64,000 nt of DNA from Candidatus Eisenbacteria bacterium (GTDB taxonomy: Bacteria; Eisenbacteria; RBG-16-71-46; CAIMUX01; JAHJDP01), in assembly GCA_018831195.1 (NCBI GenBank), contig JAHJDP010000085.1, positions 1 to 64,000 on the forward strand. The letters are read 5' to 3'. Shown here one piece after another: positions 17,397 to 26,017 of this stretch (position 1 is its first letter; each line of letters starts with the position of its first letter). The notes under the pieces are model-generated. The model worked only from the letters and a program-made list of their open reading frames with translations. It had not been told where the DNA came from and searched no databases. The position numbers and the translations under genes were made by a program.

Positions 17397-19124
17397 ATGG
17401 CCATAGATGGAACAACAGCGGCGGAACTGCTGCAAAGAGTGGCGCTTTATTGCGAACTGCTCGGTGAAAATCCGTTCAAAATACGCGCCTACGCCAATGC
17501 GTCTCGTATTGTTAAAGAGATGGCGCCCGAGGATCTCGCGACCCTGATCCGCGGGGAAGGACCGAAAATCCCCGGGATCGGAAAAGGGATGCTGGCCGAC
17601 ATTCAGGAGCTGTTCGCCACGGATAAATTGGAGTTATTGGAAACACTGCAAACGCAGGTTCCGGAGGGGCTTCTTGAAATCCTTCGGATCCCCGGGTTGG
17701 GTCCCCGCAAAGTGCGGACACTCTGGAAGGAACTCGGGATCACCCACCCGGGCGAACTCGAATATGCCTGCCAGGAGAACCATCTCGTCACCCTCTCCGG
17801 TTTCGGTCCGAAATCCCAACACAAGATTCTTGAGGGCCTGCTCTGGAGAAAATGGATTGCCGGATGGTTTCTCCGTTCTAAAATGGAAGACGCCGGCACC
17901 TTGATCACGGCGACCCTTCTCAACGATTCCGACGCGCTTCAGGTAGAGGTCGCGGGCGAGATCCGCCGGTCCATGGAGATTGTCCGGGGGATCACCATGG
18001 TGGCGTCTATGGAGAATCCCCAAAAATCCCTGCCCCCTCTCGCCGCCAAATTTCCCGATGCGACACTCGATAAAAACATCATCCGGCTTCAGCTCAAAGA
18101 CTCGATTCCCGCCGAGATCCACGCCGTCACACCGGACCTCTTTCCGCTCGCTCTTTGGCGTCTCACCGGCTCCAAAGAACACTGCCGGAATGTCACGGCC
18201 CATGCGGCGGACCGCGGTTGGGACATCGGTGAGACGGCCCTTCGCCGGAACGGTGAGGTCATCAAACCGGCATCGGAGGAAGAGTTATACAATATTCTCG
18301 ATCTCCCATGGATCCCTCCGGCATTAAGGGAGGCCGATGAGCATGGGCCGTCGGTTCTGCCGCAAGAGATCCCGCGTCTCTTGAGAATCGACGATCTTGA
18401 AGGGCTCCTCCATGTCCACACGAAGTGGAGCGACGGCGCCGAGACTTTGGAAACGATGGTCGGGGCCGCCGCAGAGATGGGATGCAGTTATATCGGCATT
18501 ACCGACCACTCTCAAAGCGCCTTTTACGCCAATGGCCTGACACCGGACCGCCTGATGCGGCAGGCTGAAGAGATAGAGAAGCTTCGGAAACGCTACCCCA
18601 AGATCGAGATCTGGCACGGCACCGAATCGGATATCCTCTCCGACGGCTCGCTCGATTTCCCCGACGAAGTGTTAAAGTCGCTGGATTTCGTCATCGGGTC
18701 GATCCACAGCCAGTTGCATATGGATTCCGAAGTCATGACGCGCCGGCTCATCAACGCGGTCAACAATCCCTATATGGACATTTTAGGCCATCCCACCGGG
18801 CGGCTTCTGCTGGCCCGGGAAACCAGCACGCCGGATATGGAGGCGATCCTAAAAGCCGCGGCGGAGACCGGAACGATCATCGAATTCAACGCCAATCCGT
18901 ACCGGCAGGATCTCGATTGGCGCTGGATCCCGAAGGCCAGGCAGCTGGGCGTTTTGATCTCGGTGAATCCCGACGCCCACAATGTCTCGGGGCTGACTCA
19001 CATCGACTACGGTATCAACACGTCCATCAAGGGGCGGCTCGGACCCGAGGGGACCTTTAACGCATTGAAACCGGAAGAAGCCCGGAAGCGGCTCAAACGG
19101 TACCGGATGAAGGTCGCCCACTGA
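17397..19124 (+). CDS. PolX-like protein with degenerate polymerase site and intact PHP domain
   Basis: The layout is that of bacterial family X polymerase: an 8-kDa-like helical domain, helix-hairpin-helix motifs (IPGIGKG and IPGLGPRK), a palm, then a PHP phosphoesterase. The palm is altered. Where active enzymes have GS-xRRG then GDxD, this protein has GEIRRS and RGITMV at about 187-202, and the third acidic strand (vDLR) reads AEIH. Thus all three metal-binding aspartates are lost. The TGSKEH motif survives. The PHP metal ligands are complete: HVHTKWSD, ITDHS, HGTESDI, IGSIHS, GHPTG and NPDAH. The likely activity is a 3'-5' exonuclease or phosphoesterase on DNA, not synthesis. ATG 17397 is spaced better from AAGGG than the ATG at 17391. 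The nth gene follows 28 bases later. Confidence 0.85.
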   Translation: MAIDGTTAAELLQRVALYCELLGENPFKIRAYANASRIVKEMAPEDLATLIRGEGPKIPGIGKGMLADIQELFATDKLELLETLQTQVPEGLLEILRIPGLGPRKVRTLWKELGITHPGELEYACQENHLVTLSGFGPKSQHKILEGLLWRKWIAGWFLRSKMEDAGTLITATLLNDSDALQVEVAGEIRRSMEIVRGITMVASMENPQKSLPPLAAKFPDATLDKNIIRLQLKDSIPAEIHAVTPDLFPLALWRLTGSKEHCRNVTAHAADRGWDIGETALRRNGEVIKPASEEELYNILDLPWIPPALREADEHGPSVLPQEIPRLLRIDDLEGLLHVHTKWSDGAETLETMVGAAAEMGCSYIGITDHSQSAFYANGLTPDRLMRQAEEIEKLRKRYPKIEIWHGTESDILSDGSLDFPDEVLKSLDFVIGSIHSQLHMDSEVMTRRLINAVNNPYMDILGHPTGRLLLARETSTPDMEAILKAAAETGTIIEFNANPYRQDLDWRWIPKARQLGVLISVNPDAHNVSGLTHIDYGINTSIKGRLGPEGTFNALKPEEARKRLKRYRMKVAH

Positions 19125-19152
19125 TAACCCGGCAGCGGATGGAAGGAACGCC

Positions 19153-19830
19153 ATGACACCGAAAGGCAGCGCTTGGGTCCCCACGCCACCCTCGCCCGCA
19201 GAAAAGAAGCGGGCGCTCCGGCTTCATCGCGTCTTGGCCAAAGCCTATCCCGACACCCGCTGTTTCCTCAATTTCACGAATCCCTGGGAACTCCTCGTCG
19301 CCACGATTCTGTCGGCGCAATGCACCGACGCGCGGGTCAACATGGTGACGCCGAACCTCTTCAAAGAACTGCCGTCCGTTGAGAAGGCGGCAAAAGTAAA
19401 CCCGGCCAGGCTCGAAAAGTTGATTCACTCCACGGGCTTTTACAAAAACAAATCAAAGAGCATCAAGGGGGCGGCGCAGCAGCTGATCGAACGTTTTGAC
19501 GGCAAAATGCCCGAGACGCTTGAAGAGCTGGTGACCCTTCCCGGTGTGGGAAGAAAAACAGCGAATGTGATTCTTGGAAACGCCTTCGGGATCCCCGGTA
19601 TCACCGTTGATACGCATGTAAGAAGGGTGTCGCAAAGACTTGATTTCACAAAAGAAACCGACCCCGACCGGATTGAGCAGGATCTTATGCTGCGGATTCC
19701 TCAAAAAGAATGGACGGATTTCAGCCACCGGACGATTCTGCATGGACGCACGGTCTGTGATTCGAGAAAGCCGAAATGTGAGGATTGTCCGCTGCTAAGA
19801 GATTGCCCGTATCCTCAATCACATCCCTAA
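19153..19830 (+). CDS. nth: Endonuclease III (DNA glycosylase/AP lyase)
   Basis: This base-excision repair enzyme removes oxidised pyrimidines. The 225-residue protein has the helix-hairpin-helix LPGVGRKTANVI at 129-140 with catalytic Lys135, the VDTHV segment with Asp153, and the C-terminal 4Fe-4S loop (Cys202, 209, 212, 218, spacing C-x6-C-x2-C-x5-C). All key residues are present. It is transcribed after the PolX-like gene, whose PHP domain may also act on damaged DNA, so the pair forms a plausible repair operon with elbB at its head. Confidence 0.95.
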   Translation: MTPKGSAWVPTPPSPAEKKRALRLHRVLAKAYPDTRCFLNFTNPWELLVATILSAQCTDARVNMVTPNLFKELPSVEKAAKVNPARLEKLIHSTGFYKNKSKSIKGAAQQLIERFDGKMPETLEELVTLPGVGRKTANVILGNAFGIPGITVDTHVRRVSQRLDFTKETDPDRIEQDLMLRIPQKEWTDFSHRTILHGRTVCDSRKPKCEDCPLLRDCPYPQSHP

Positions 19831-19885
19831 CGGCGTCATCCGCTGCAATCTCAACAACATCCTTCAGCGCTCATCAGGCGCAACC

Positions 19886-21025
19886 CTAGTAAGAGAGCTG
19901 CCACTCGGCCATCCATGAAGTCGTTGTGTCGTAGGCGGGATCTTGGACCCAATCGATCTGCGGGCCGATCCGGATCCGGCTGTTTTTGTGCAGATAAAAG
20001 GTCATTGTCCCTGTCCATCGGGCCAGCCCATCTCCGCGGCCCCGCGCGCGGCTTTCATTCGGCTCGAGGTATTCGGCGCGCAGGCCGATTTCCATTTTGT
20101 GTAACCCAAGAAAACGCCGCGGCGAACTCAATAAGGCCATTCCCCTCAAGCCATGGCCCCGGTCATCGAACTCCGAAACGGAAAGCCGGGGATCCACAGC
20201 CCAGGTGAGCCACTCGCCTTCGAAGCTAAGCGAGTGCCATTCAACGGCAAGCCCCAGCATGGCGGCCACAGCCTTTTTCTCATCGATCCGTGGGACATCG
20301 GGGCGCGATTTCCATTGGATGGCGCCGATCAGACTTCCGATCCCTTTCCGATTCAGAACCAGGTTGAGAACAAGATCGCTCATTCCATCGCTGATCCGGC
20401 CCTGATTCGCCCCCTCTCCATTCATGAGGGAAAGGCTCATCTGAGCCCGCCATTTCGATTTCTTCATTGTATAACGCGCTTCGGCCCCGACATCACGGCC
20501 CGCATACCCAAGTTTCCTGAGATGGTCGGATAGGAGGCCGCGCTCGATCACCGGCAGGGATCTCGATGAGGTCTCTTCCTCCAGAAGGAAGGCCTTCTTG
20601 AATTGCCCGGCCCGGATTCGGAATTTCGGATGGGGCCGCGCCTCGAGAATGACATCTTTAAGCGCCCGTGCGCTCTGCGCGGTGTCGGAAAGACCCAAAT
20701 CACTCAGATCGACATCCAGCTCGAATCGAAGTTCGCTTTGGATGCGGCCCTCAAGCTGAAGCCGTGCCCGGCGGACGCTGAAGCTCCCGAACGTCCCACC
20801 CTCCTGATACCGGACCTGTAAATAACCTCCCAGCTCCAGCTGCTCGGCCCGGCCGGGCAGCACCAGCACCGTGTCGGCGTCGCCGGCGGCAAAGCACAGC
20901 GCGGGGGTGAGCAGACAGAGTATCAATACGGAGGCAGCCCCTGCAGAGCGGCGTCGTGCGGATTGATGGCGGAACAATGGAACTCGAGGCGCTTGAAGCC
21001 GGATAAATAGTTTCAATTTTCTCAT
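19886..21025 (-). CDS. Outer-membrane porin of the OprO/OprP type
   Basis: The 379 residues begin with a long signal sequence (basic start, hydrophobic VLILCLLTPALCFAAG near 33-48). Alternating beta strands follow, starting with ELGGYLQVRYQEGG and FSVRRARLQLEG, which is the usual opening of phosphate-selective porin family proteins. The last residues, SWMAEWQLSY, end in an aromatic as outer-membrane barrels do. It is slightly shorter than typical OprP-type porins. The ATG shares one base with the stop of the upstream methyltransferase (TGATG). The specific solute is not evident, and no phosphate-uptake genes are nearby. Confidence 0.78.
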   Translation of the reverse strand: MRKLKLFIRLQAPRVPLFRHQSARRRSAGAASVLILCLLTPALCFAAGDADTVLVLPGRAEQLELGGYLQVRYQEGGTFGSFSVRRARLQLEGRIQSELRFELDVDLSDLGLSDTAQSARALKDVILEARPHPKFRIRAGQFKKAFLLEEETSSRSLPVIERGLLSDHLRKLGYAGRDVGAEARYTMKKSKWRAQMSLSLMNGEGANQGRISDGMSDLVLNLVLNRKGIGSLIGAIQWKSRPDVPRIDEKKAVAAMLGLAVEWHSLSFEGEWLTWAVDPRLSVSEFDDRGHGLRGMALLSSPRRFLGLHKMEIGLRAEYLEPNESRARGRGDGLARWTGTMTFYLHKNSRIRIGPQIDWVQDPAYDTTTSWMAEWQLSY

Positions 21026-21657
21026 CAGTCTGGAAGCCGTATCGCCATCGCGACGCCGTCTCGAATCGGAAGAAGGGCGGTTTGAAAACGCGCATCTCTC
21101 ATCATGAGTCGGTTAAAGACCTGTATCGCCTTCGTCGTGTCATCGACCTCTTTCTCAGCGACACGGCCGTTCCAAAGGGTGTTATCCGTCAAAAAGAGCC
21201 CGCCGGGCCGGAGGCGGCGGGCGATCGGATCGATAACTTTCGGATAGAGGTTTTTCTCCACATCGCAGAAAACAAGATCGAGTTCCACATCCGACGCCGA
21301 CAGAACCTCCAGGGCATCTCCTTGGATGAAATGGATCGTGAAGATCTTGGAGAATTGTGAAAGATTCTTTTTGCAGGCCTCGATATTGCCCGTGTCGTGA
21401 TCGGTCACCGTCAAGGCGGCGCCGGGAGCCATCCCGCGAGCCAGCCAATAGGCTGAATAGCCGAAGCCGCTGCCCAACTCGAGCACGTTGCGGGGATTGA
21501 CCAACCGGGCGGAGATTTCCAAGAGCCGGCCGACGGCCGATCCAACGATGGGAAAATGACGACGCCGCGCGGTCGTCTCCATCTCTTCGATCACGGGATC
21601 AGAGATTTGGTGAAGGTCAGCGAGATATTGTCCGATTTTCTCCGGAACGATAGTCAC
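21025..21657 (-). CDS. O-methyltransferase (SAM-dependent, family 3)
   Basis: The 210-residue product matches the small caffeoyl-CoA-type O-methyltransferase family. SAM-binding motif I is VLELGSGFGYS at 58-68, the acidic end of strand 2 is VTDHD, LDLVFCDVEK holds the metal-site Asp, and the PGGLFLTDNTLWNG motif follows. The start is taken as GTG 21657, nine bases after a GGAGG site. Upstream in-frame codons would overlap the Nfu gene and look untranslated. It is coupled to the porin gene downstream. The substrate is unknown. Confidence 0.87.
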   Translation of the reverse strand: MTIVPEKIGQYLADLHQISDPVIEEMETTARRRHFPIVGSAVGRLLEISARLVNPRNVLELGSGFGYSAYWLARGMAPGAALTVTDHDTGNIEACKKNLSQFSKIFTIHFIQGDALEVLSASDVELDLVFCDVEKNLYPKVIDPIARRLRPGGLFLTDNTLWNGRVAEKEVDDTTKAIQVFNRLMMRDARFQTALLPIRDGVAMAIRLPD

Positions 21658-21704
21658 GATACCTCCTGTGATCTCGTGCGAACCACTCGAAATACCGTCA
21701 TCGG

Positions 21705-21932
21705 CTATTGGGCGATCACCTCTTCCAGTTCGGGGAATTCTTCCCGCAGCAACCGCTCGACACCCATCTTCAACGTCATGGCCGCGCCGGGACATCCGGA
21801 GCAGGCGCCCTGAAGACGAACAAAAACAATGTTGTCACGAACATCGATAAGTTCAATATCCCCGCCGTCCCGACGAAGCATGGGCCGGATTTCCGTTTCA
21901 AGGATCTTCTGTACGCTCTCCTGGGTCAACAT
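21705..21932 (-). CDS. NifU C-terminal-domain Fe-S scaffold (Nfu type)
   Basis: This 75-residue protein is a single Nfu domain that carries an iron-sulfur cluster to target proteins. It shows IRPMLRRDGGDIEL and the cluster-binding GACSGCPGA (Cys44, Cys47). The ATG at 21932 is chosen because it begins the conserved domain; earlier in-frame codons add a tail rich in Arg, Ser and Gln with no resemblance. It sits between the methyltransferase and the hydrolase gene, all on the minus strand. Several Fe-S enzymes in this window (QueG, Nth, the HdrD-like protein) could be clients. Confidence 0.92.
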   Translation of the reverse strand: MLTQESVQKILETEIRPMLRRDGGDIELIDVRDNIVFVRLQGACSGCPGAAMTLKMGVERLLREEFPELEEVIAQ

Positions 21933-22018
21933 ATCCTTCTTACCGCCTCCTTCTGTCGCTTGCGCCTGCTGCCTGCTTCTGAGCCGCCTACTGCTGCAGA
22001 ACCACAACTCTCATCATT

Positions 22019-22984
22019 CTATGACAAACCCTTCTTCGAATCCAGCAGATGCCAGCGCAGCCAAGCCGTTGTCAGCTCAATCACCGATAATAGGCGCTCG
22101 GGCGGAGGATCCGGCAGGGGATGTTCGGCGTCAAAAGTGTGCCCGGCCCATTTCACCAGCGCCTGAAGCGACCCCTCGGCCCCCCAGCGCAGATCCGTTT
22201 CCGGCGGAACGGGGAGGTTGGCCAGCGCCGGCGGCATGGCCTGCTCTTCGGGAACCTCCTGCCCTGAATGAGCCGATTTCCAGGCAAAGAGCTTGCGGCA
22301 TTCATCAACTCCAACGGCATCATCCTTCTCCCCATGCAGAAGGAGAACGGGAATCGTCAATCCCCGCAGGGCCGTTTCCAGCTCCAACCGCCCGCTGTTT
22401 TGCTCGACATCGTTGAGCAGATCGGTTGTCAGCCGGAATTTTTGATCGGTCCGGCTGTTGACGACCTCCAGATAACCCTGCTCGCGCCATTTCATATGCG
22501 CTTGTGCATCCCATCGATCGACCCGGCAAATCGACGCCCAGGTGACGATCGTCTGCAATCTGGGAACGTTGGCGGAGGCGAGAAGGGCGATGCCTCCGCC
22601 CCGGCTATGCCCCAAGAGCGCGGTTGGCCCGGCCAGCGGGAAAGGCCATCCGTTGGACTCTCTTGTAAAAGACCGGACGACCGTCTGAATATCCAACAGC
22701 TCCTGGGAATAGGTGTTTTGTTCAAAAAGGGCCGTTTCAGAACACGTCTCCCAATCGGGGGCGATCCCCGATCCGGACATATTAAAGGCCACAACCCGGA
22801 GACCGGCCCCGGCCAAGGAATCGAAGAGCGTTGGAAAGAACCCCCAATCGATAAATCCCTTATATCCGTGAATGATAAAAACCGTCGCCGGATGGGGTTC
22901 AGCCGCCGCGGGACGGATCACCTTGCCCCGGATGGTGAGGCCCAATGGATTCTGCAGCTCGAATTCCTGACGGATCGGCGCCAT
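22019..22984 (-). CDS. Alpha/beta hydrolase (dienelactone hydrolase-like)
   Basis: The 321-residue protein has the alpha/beta hydrolase core: FIIHGYKGFIDWG (oxyanion strand), the nucleophile elbow GHSRGGG, HGEKDDAVGVDE with the likely acid Asp, and HTFDAEHPL with the likely catalytic His. It has no signal peptide, so it is cytoplasmic. ATG 22984 follows GGGGAGAGG; a TTG at 23014 that overlaps the queG stop is an alternative start. It lies directly behind queG and may be co-translated with it, but a link to queuosine is not known. The substrate is unknown. Confidence 0.8.
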   Translation of the reverse strand: MAPIRQEFELQNPLGLTIRGKVIRPAAAEPHPATVFIIHGYKGFIDWGFFPTLFDSLAGAGLRVVAFNMSGSGIAPDWETCSETALFEQNTYSQELLDIQTVVRSFTRESNGWPFPLAGPTALLGHSRGGGIALLASANVPRLQTIVTWASICRVDRWDAQAHMKWREQGYLEVVNSRTDQKFRLTTDLLNDVEQNSGRLELETALRGLTIPVLLLHGEKDDAVGVDECRKLFAWKSAHSGQEVPEEQAMPPALANLPVPPETDLRWGAEGSLQALVKWAGHTFDAEHPLPDPPPERLLSVIELTTAWLRWHLLDSKKGLS

Positions 22985-23010
22985 GGGCGCCTCTCCCCTA
23001 TCGTTCGGGT

Positions 23011-23973
23011 TCAATCTCTTTCTCCTTTTGTTTTTCCTAACCAGCAGGCATTTCGCCGGAGTCCTTCCTGTTTGGCCCGGCGCATGGCGCTTCCCCGCGT
23101 CAATTTCTCATACTCTGCATCATTGAGCCCGGCCCAACTCTTCAGTTCCATTTTGAGAAGACTGGATCTCGGAAGGAAATCACTTTCTGAGGCTGGTGTC
23201 GAGAACCGGTTCCAGGGACAGACCTCCTGACAGACATCACAACCGTAAAGCCATCGATCAAATGGAGGCGTTTCTTTCCCAAAAGGACCCCTGTGTTCTA
23301 CATTCCAATAAGAGATGCAACGCCGGGCATCGAGCAGATTCGGGCTTATCAGAGCGCCGGTCGGGCAGGCATCCAGGCATTTTGTACAACTTCCACAATA
23401 ATTGGAATGGGCCGGATCGGGCGGCAGCTCGATATTGAGCCAAAGTGTCCCGATAAAAACCCAGCTTCCGTAATTTCTTGTGATCAGGTTCGTATGACGC
23501 CCTTGCCATCCCAGACCGGCGGCTTCGGCCCAGAGTTTATCCATCACCGGCGCGGTATCGACAGCGACCCGGCCCTTCGCGTCCGGGAACCTCCGCTGGA
23601 TTTCCTCTAGATAGCGCTGCAGACGGCGGGTCAGGGTTTTGTGATAGTCGCGGCCCCAGGCGTACCGGCTGATGCGGGCATCCCGGCCGACCGGAGTGTC
23701 CGGGCTGATCCGGCCCTCCGCGCCGCGCTGCACATCCGCCGGTTCGGGATTGTAATAGTTGAGAATCACCGCCAGAACCGTTTTGACATCCGGAAAGAAT
23801 TTTTCGGGGCACAGCCGGAGATCACGGGTGCGATGGAGATAAGCCATCCCGGCGCCATAACCGGAATCGAGCCAGGTTGAAAAGCGCCTCCCCGCCGGAG
23901 GGAGAACCGGCGCGGCGAATCCCACGCCATCCAGTCCGAGCTTCAAGCCGAGCCGGCGGATCTCTTCTTTCAT
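23011..23973 (-). CDS. queG: Epoxyqueuosine reductase
   Basis: QueG performs the last step of queuosine synthesis in tRNA, reducing epoxyqueuosine with cobalamin and two 4Fe-4S clusters. The 320 residues hold the cobalamin-domain pattern SRYAWGRDYH, the catalytic acid region VDTAPVMDK (Asp139), and cluster cysteines 193/196/199/203 and 219/245/248/252 (CGSCTKCLDACPTGAL and CDVCQEVCPWN). The C-terminal HEAT-like extension is short. ATG 23973 starts the conserved region and has GAGGA upstream; the longer open frame overlaps the next gene and is unlikely. No other que genes are in the window. Confidence 0.94.
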   Translation of the reverse strand: MKEEIRRLGLKLGLDGVGFAAPVLPPAGRRFSTWLDSGYGAGMAYLHRTRDLRLCPEKFFPDVKTVLAVILNYYNPEPADVQRGAEGRISPDTPVGRDARISRYAWGRDYHKTLTRRLQRYLEEIQRRFPDAKGRVAVDTAPVMDKLWAEAAGLGWQGRHTNLITRNYGSWVFIGTLWLNIELPPDPAHSNYCGSCTKCLDACPTGALISPNLLDARRCISYWNVEHRGPFGKETPPFDRWLYGCDVCQEVCPWNRFSTPASESDFLPRSSLLKMELKSWAGLNDAEYEKLTRGSAMRRAKQEGLRRNACWLGKTKGERD

Positions 23974-24016
23974 GGCGCCATCCTCGGCGACGCCATCCGG
24001 TCTGATGGGCGCGGCG

Positions 24017-25183
24017 TCACTCCGACTCCCGCGGGGGCATCCGGCAGATATGATCGACCACTTGATCGATGAGTTCCAGACCCTCGTCCCCGAGTAGATG
24101 GGCGCCCCACCGCGCGGCATTGATATAGATCAGGTCATGGACCATCAGCGGGTCGCCCTTGGTCCCGCACGCCTCAGCGATCGGGCGGAAGAGAGGATCC
24201 ACATCCGCCACTCGTCCCCACACCCGGCGGATCGAGGCGCGCGCCGCATCGGCCTCACCCTTGAGGAGCGCCTCCCGGATCGGCTCTCTATCGGAGGGTT
24301 CAAGGCTTTGAAGATTCTCCCCTGTTTTGGGAGGGGTCTCCGGAGCCGGATCGGCCGGCTCCTTATCCTCCTCCCAGCCGGGGAAACGATCAGCCAGCGA
24401 TCGGCGCAGGATGGGCAGGAGCCGGGCCCGGTTGAGTTGAGCAAAGCGTTGCGCTTGGAAGGCGTGGGTCACGAAGATGAGATTATGATGTAGCAGACCG
24501 GGATCTTTCAGAGCCCGGCGAAGAAATATTTTCCAAGGCAATTCTCTCTCATCCCCGGCCGGCCGCCCGGGGAATGGAAGATCCCGGCTCGTGAGATAGA
24601 GAATAAGGCCGTAGAGGAACTCATGGATCGCCTCGCCTTTCAGGTCGACGATCCCTTTGACCGTGCTATGGGTGAAGATGAGCGTGTGCCCTAATCGTGT
24701 CACATGATGGGCGGCGAGGAAATTGAGGTTTTCGAGCAGGATGTCATGGGATCGGATCGCCCCGAGCAAACGCGCGGCGGCCGAGAAAGAGGCCTCGGTA
24801 TTCCCCTCGGCGAGAGCGTCATAAAATTCATGGACAGCGACGACATCGGGCCGGCCGGCCTCATCCAGGTCAAAAGCGTTAAGGCGAACCTCTCGATAAT
24901 CGAGGCGGAAGAGGGTTTCCAGCGCCCCTCTGAAAAGAAGCTCCGGCGCCTCCCCCGCATAGGTCGGCGCCAAATCCCGGACGGCATCGGCATAGATCAC
25001 ACCATGCGGTGTTGGGAAGCGGGTATCCTGGTGGCGAATCCCGGCAAGCTTCATCCCCTGAAGGATCCGGTTCACCCCCTCGGCCGAGCCCGAATCCTCT
25101 TCCACTTGGCTGAGAGCGGCGGCCTTGTCCTTTTTGAGGATCGCATCCCGCATCGAACAGGACGTAAACCTGATTCCGCTCAT
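24017..25183 (-). CDS. Uncharacterised helical protein rich in conserved-looking histidines
   Basis: I do not recognise this 388-residue protein. It appears mostly alpha-helical and soluble, with no signal peptide. Notable stretches are FLAAHHVTRLGHTLIFTHST near 160-180, GEAIHEFLYGLILYLTSRD, LLHHNLIFVTHAFQAQ near 250, and a C-terminal PLMVHDLIYINAARWGAHLL. The repeated H-x(5-8)-H pattern in helices could bind metal. A low-complexity Pro/Glu linker near 280-300 divides it in two. ATG 25183 is the first start; ATG ten codons later is possible. It precedes queG by 43 bases on the same strand and is divergent from the TlpA gene. Confidence 0.6.
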   Translation of the reverse strand: MSGIRFTSCSMRDAILKKDKAAALSQVEEDSGSAEGVNRILQGMKLAGIRHQDTRFPTPHGVIYADAVRDLAPTYAGEAPELLFRGALETLFRLDYREVRLNAFDLDEAGRPDVVAVHEFYDALAEGNTEASFSAAARLLGAIRSHDILLENLNFLAAHHVTRLGHTLIFTHSTVKGIVDLKGEAIHEFLYGLILYLTSRDLPFPGRPAGDERELPWKIFLRRALKDPGLLHHNLIFVTHAFQAQRFAQLNRARLLPILRRSLADRFPGWEEDKEPADPAPETPPKTGENLQSLEPSDREPIREALLKGEADAARASIRRVWGRVADVDPLFRPIAEACGTKGDPLMVHDLIYINAARWGAHLLGDEGLELIDQVVDHICRMPPRESE

Positions 25184-25219
25184 CTTGAATCGTCTCCTTT
25201 TGAGCTCTCCCTCTCTGAA

Positions 25220-25255
25220 GCGGCTCCCCTCGGGATGGGTTGAGATCGGAGCCGC
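25220..25255. other. Perfect 8-bp inverted repeat in a divergent promoter region
   Basis: GCGGCTCC (25220-25227) and GGAGCCGC (25248-25255) enclose a 20-base loop between the divergent starts of the unknown gene (25183) and the TlpA gene (25404). It could be an operator or a leader hairpin. No T-run follows on either strand. Confidence 0.35.
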
Positions 25256-25403
25256 ACTCTCATAAACACTTCAGCCTAGAGCCTCTATGAACCCCCGGTC
25301 AACCGGCGGGCGAGAGGGGATGGGGTCGAGTTGACAGAGCCGGGGCGGATCGGGGACACTGAAGGCTGTATGCTGAACCTCAATGAGTTAAGGAGACCAC
25401 CTC

Positions 25404-25985
25404 ATGGCATCTTTAAGCAGGAAGCCGATATCTATCGGATTTGTTATTTTATGGGGGATCCTCTTTTCACTCCCCTCCATCCTATCAGCGGACACTCCCC
25501 AGACAACGGCCGCCGATTTCAAACTGAAGTCGGTGGAGGGTGAGACCTATGTCCTAAAAGAGCTCCTTGCGAAGGGGCCGGTGCTGGTCAACTTCTGGAC
25601 CGTCTGGTGCAAACCCTGCCAGAAAGAGCTTCCCGAGATGGACAAGCTCTATCAAAAATACAAGGATCAGGGTTATACATTTATCGCGATTGCCGAGGAC
25701 GACCAACGCACACAATCCAAGGTCCGCCCCACGGTTCGGCAGAGAAAATATACATTCCCCGTTCTGATCGATCCAGATCAAAGTGTGGGAAATCTCTATG
25801 CTGTGCGCAGCTATCCAACCAGTTACCTCATCTCATCTGCTGGAACGATCGTTTTTACATCGTCTGGATTTCGCAAAGGGGATGAACTGAAAATCGAAAA
25901 GCTCATCATTGAACAATTGAGGCTCTCCAAGGAAGCGACATCAGGAGCCGCATCGGAAGCGGATCCCAAAGATGGAAAATCGTAA
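25404..25985 (+). CDS. TlpA/ResA-like thioredoxin-family protein, exported
   Basis: This 193-residue protein has a hydrophobic N-terminal export segment (about 9-28), then a thioredoxin fold with the active-site motif WCKPC (Cys69, Cys72) and a cis-proline in SYPTSYL. The insert DDQRTQSKVRPTVRQ is typical of TlpA-type redoxins. It probably reduces disulfides outside the cytoplasm. ATG 25404 follows AAGGAG. The DUF6029-like barrel gene begins 32 bases later, so the two form an operon. The C-terminal 20 residues are low-complexity. Confidence 0.88.
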   Translation: MASLSRKPISIGFVILWGILFSLPSILSADTPQTTAADFKLKSVEGETYVLKELLAKGPVLVNFWTVWCKPCQKELPEMDKLYQKYKDQGYTFIAIAEDDQRTQSKVRPTVRQRKYTFPVLIDPDQSVGNLYAVRSYPTSYLISSAGTIVFTSSGFRKGDELKIEKLIIEQLRLSKEATSGAASEADPKDGKS

Positions 25986-26017
25986 ACGATAACCAATCTG
26001 GAAGGAGAACGCTCCAG

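Noticed and set aside
25331-25336. TTGACA as a -35 box for the TlpA gene
   Set aside because: No TATAAT-like sequence lies 16-18 bases downstream.
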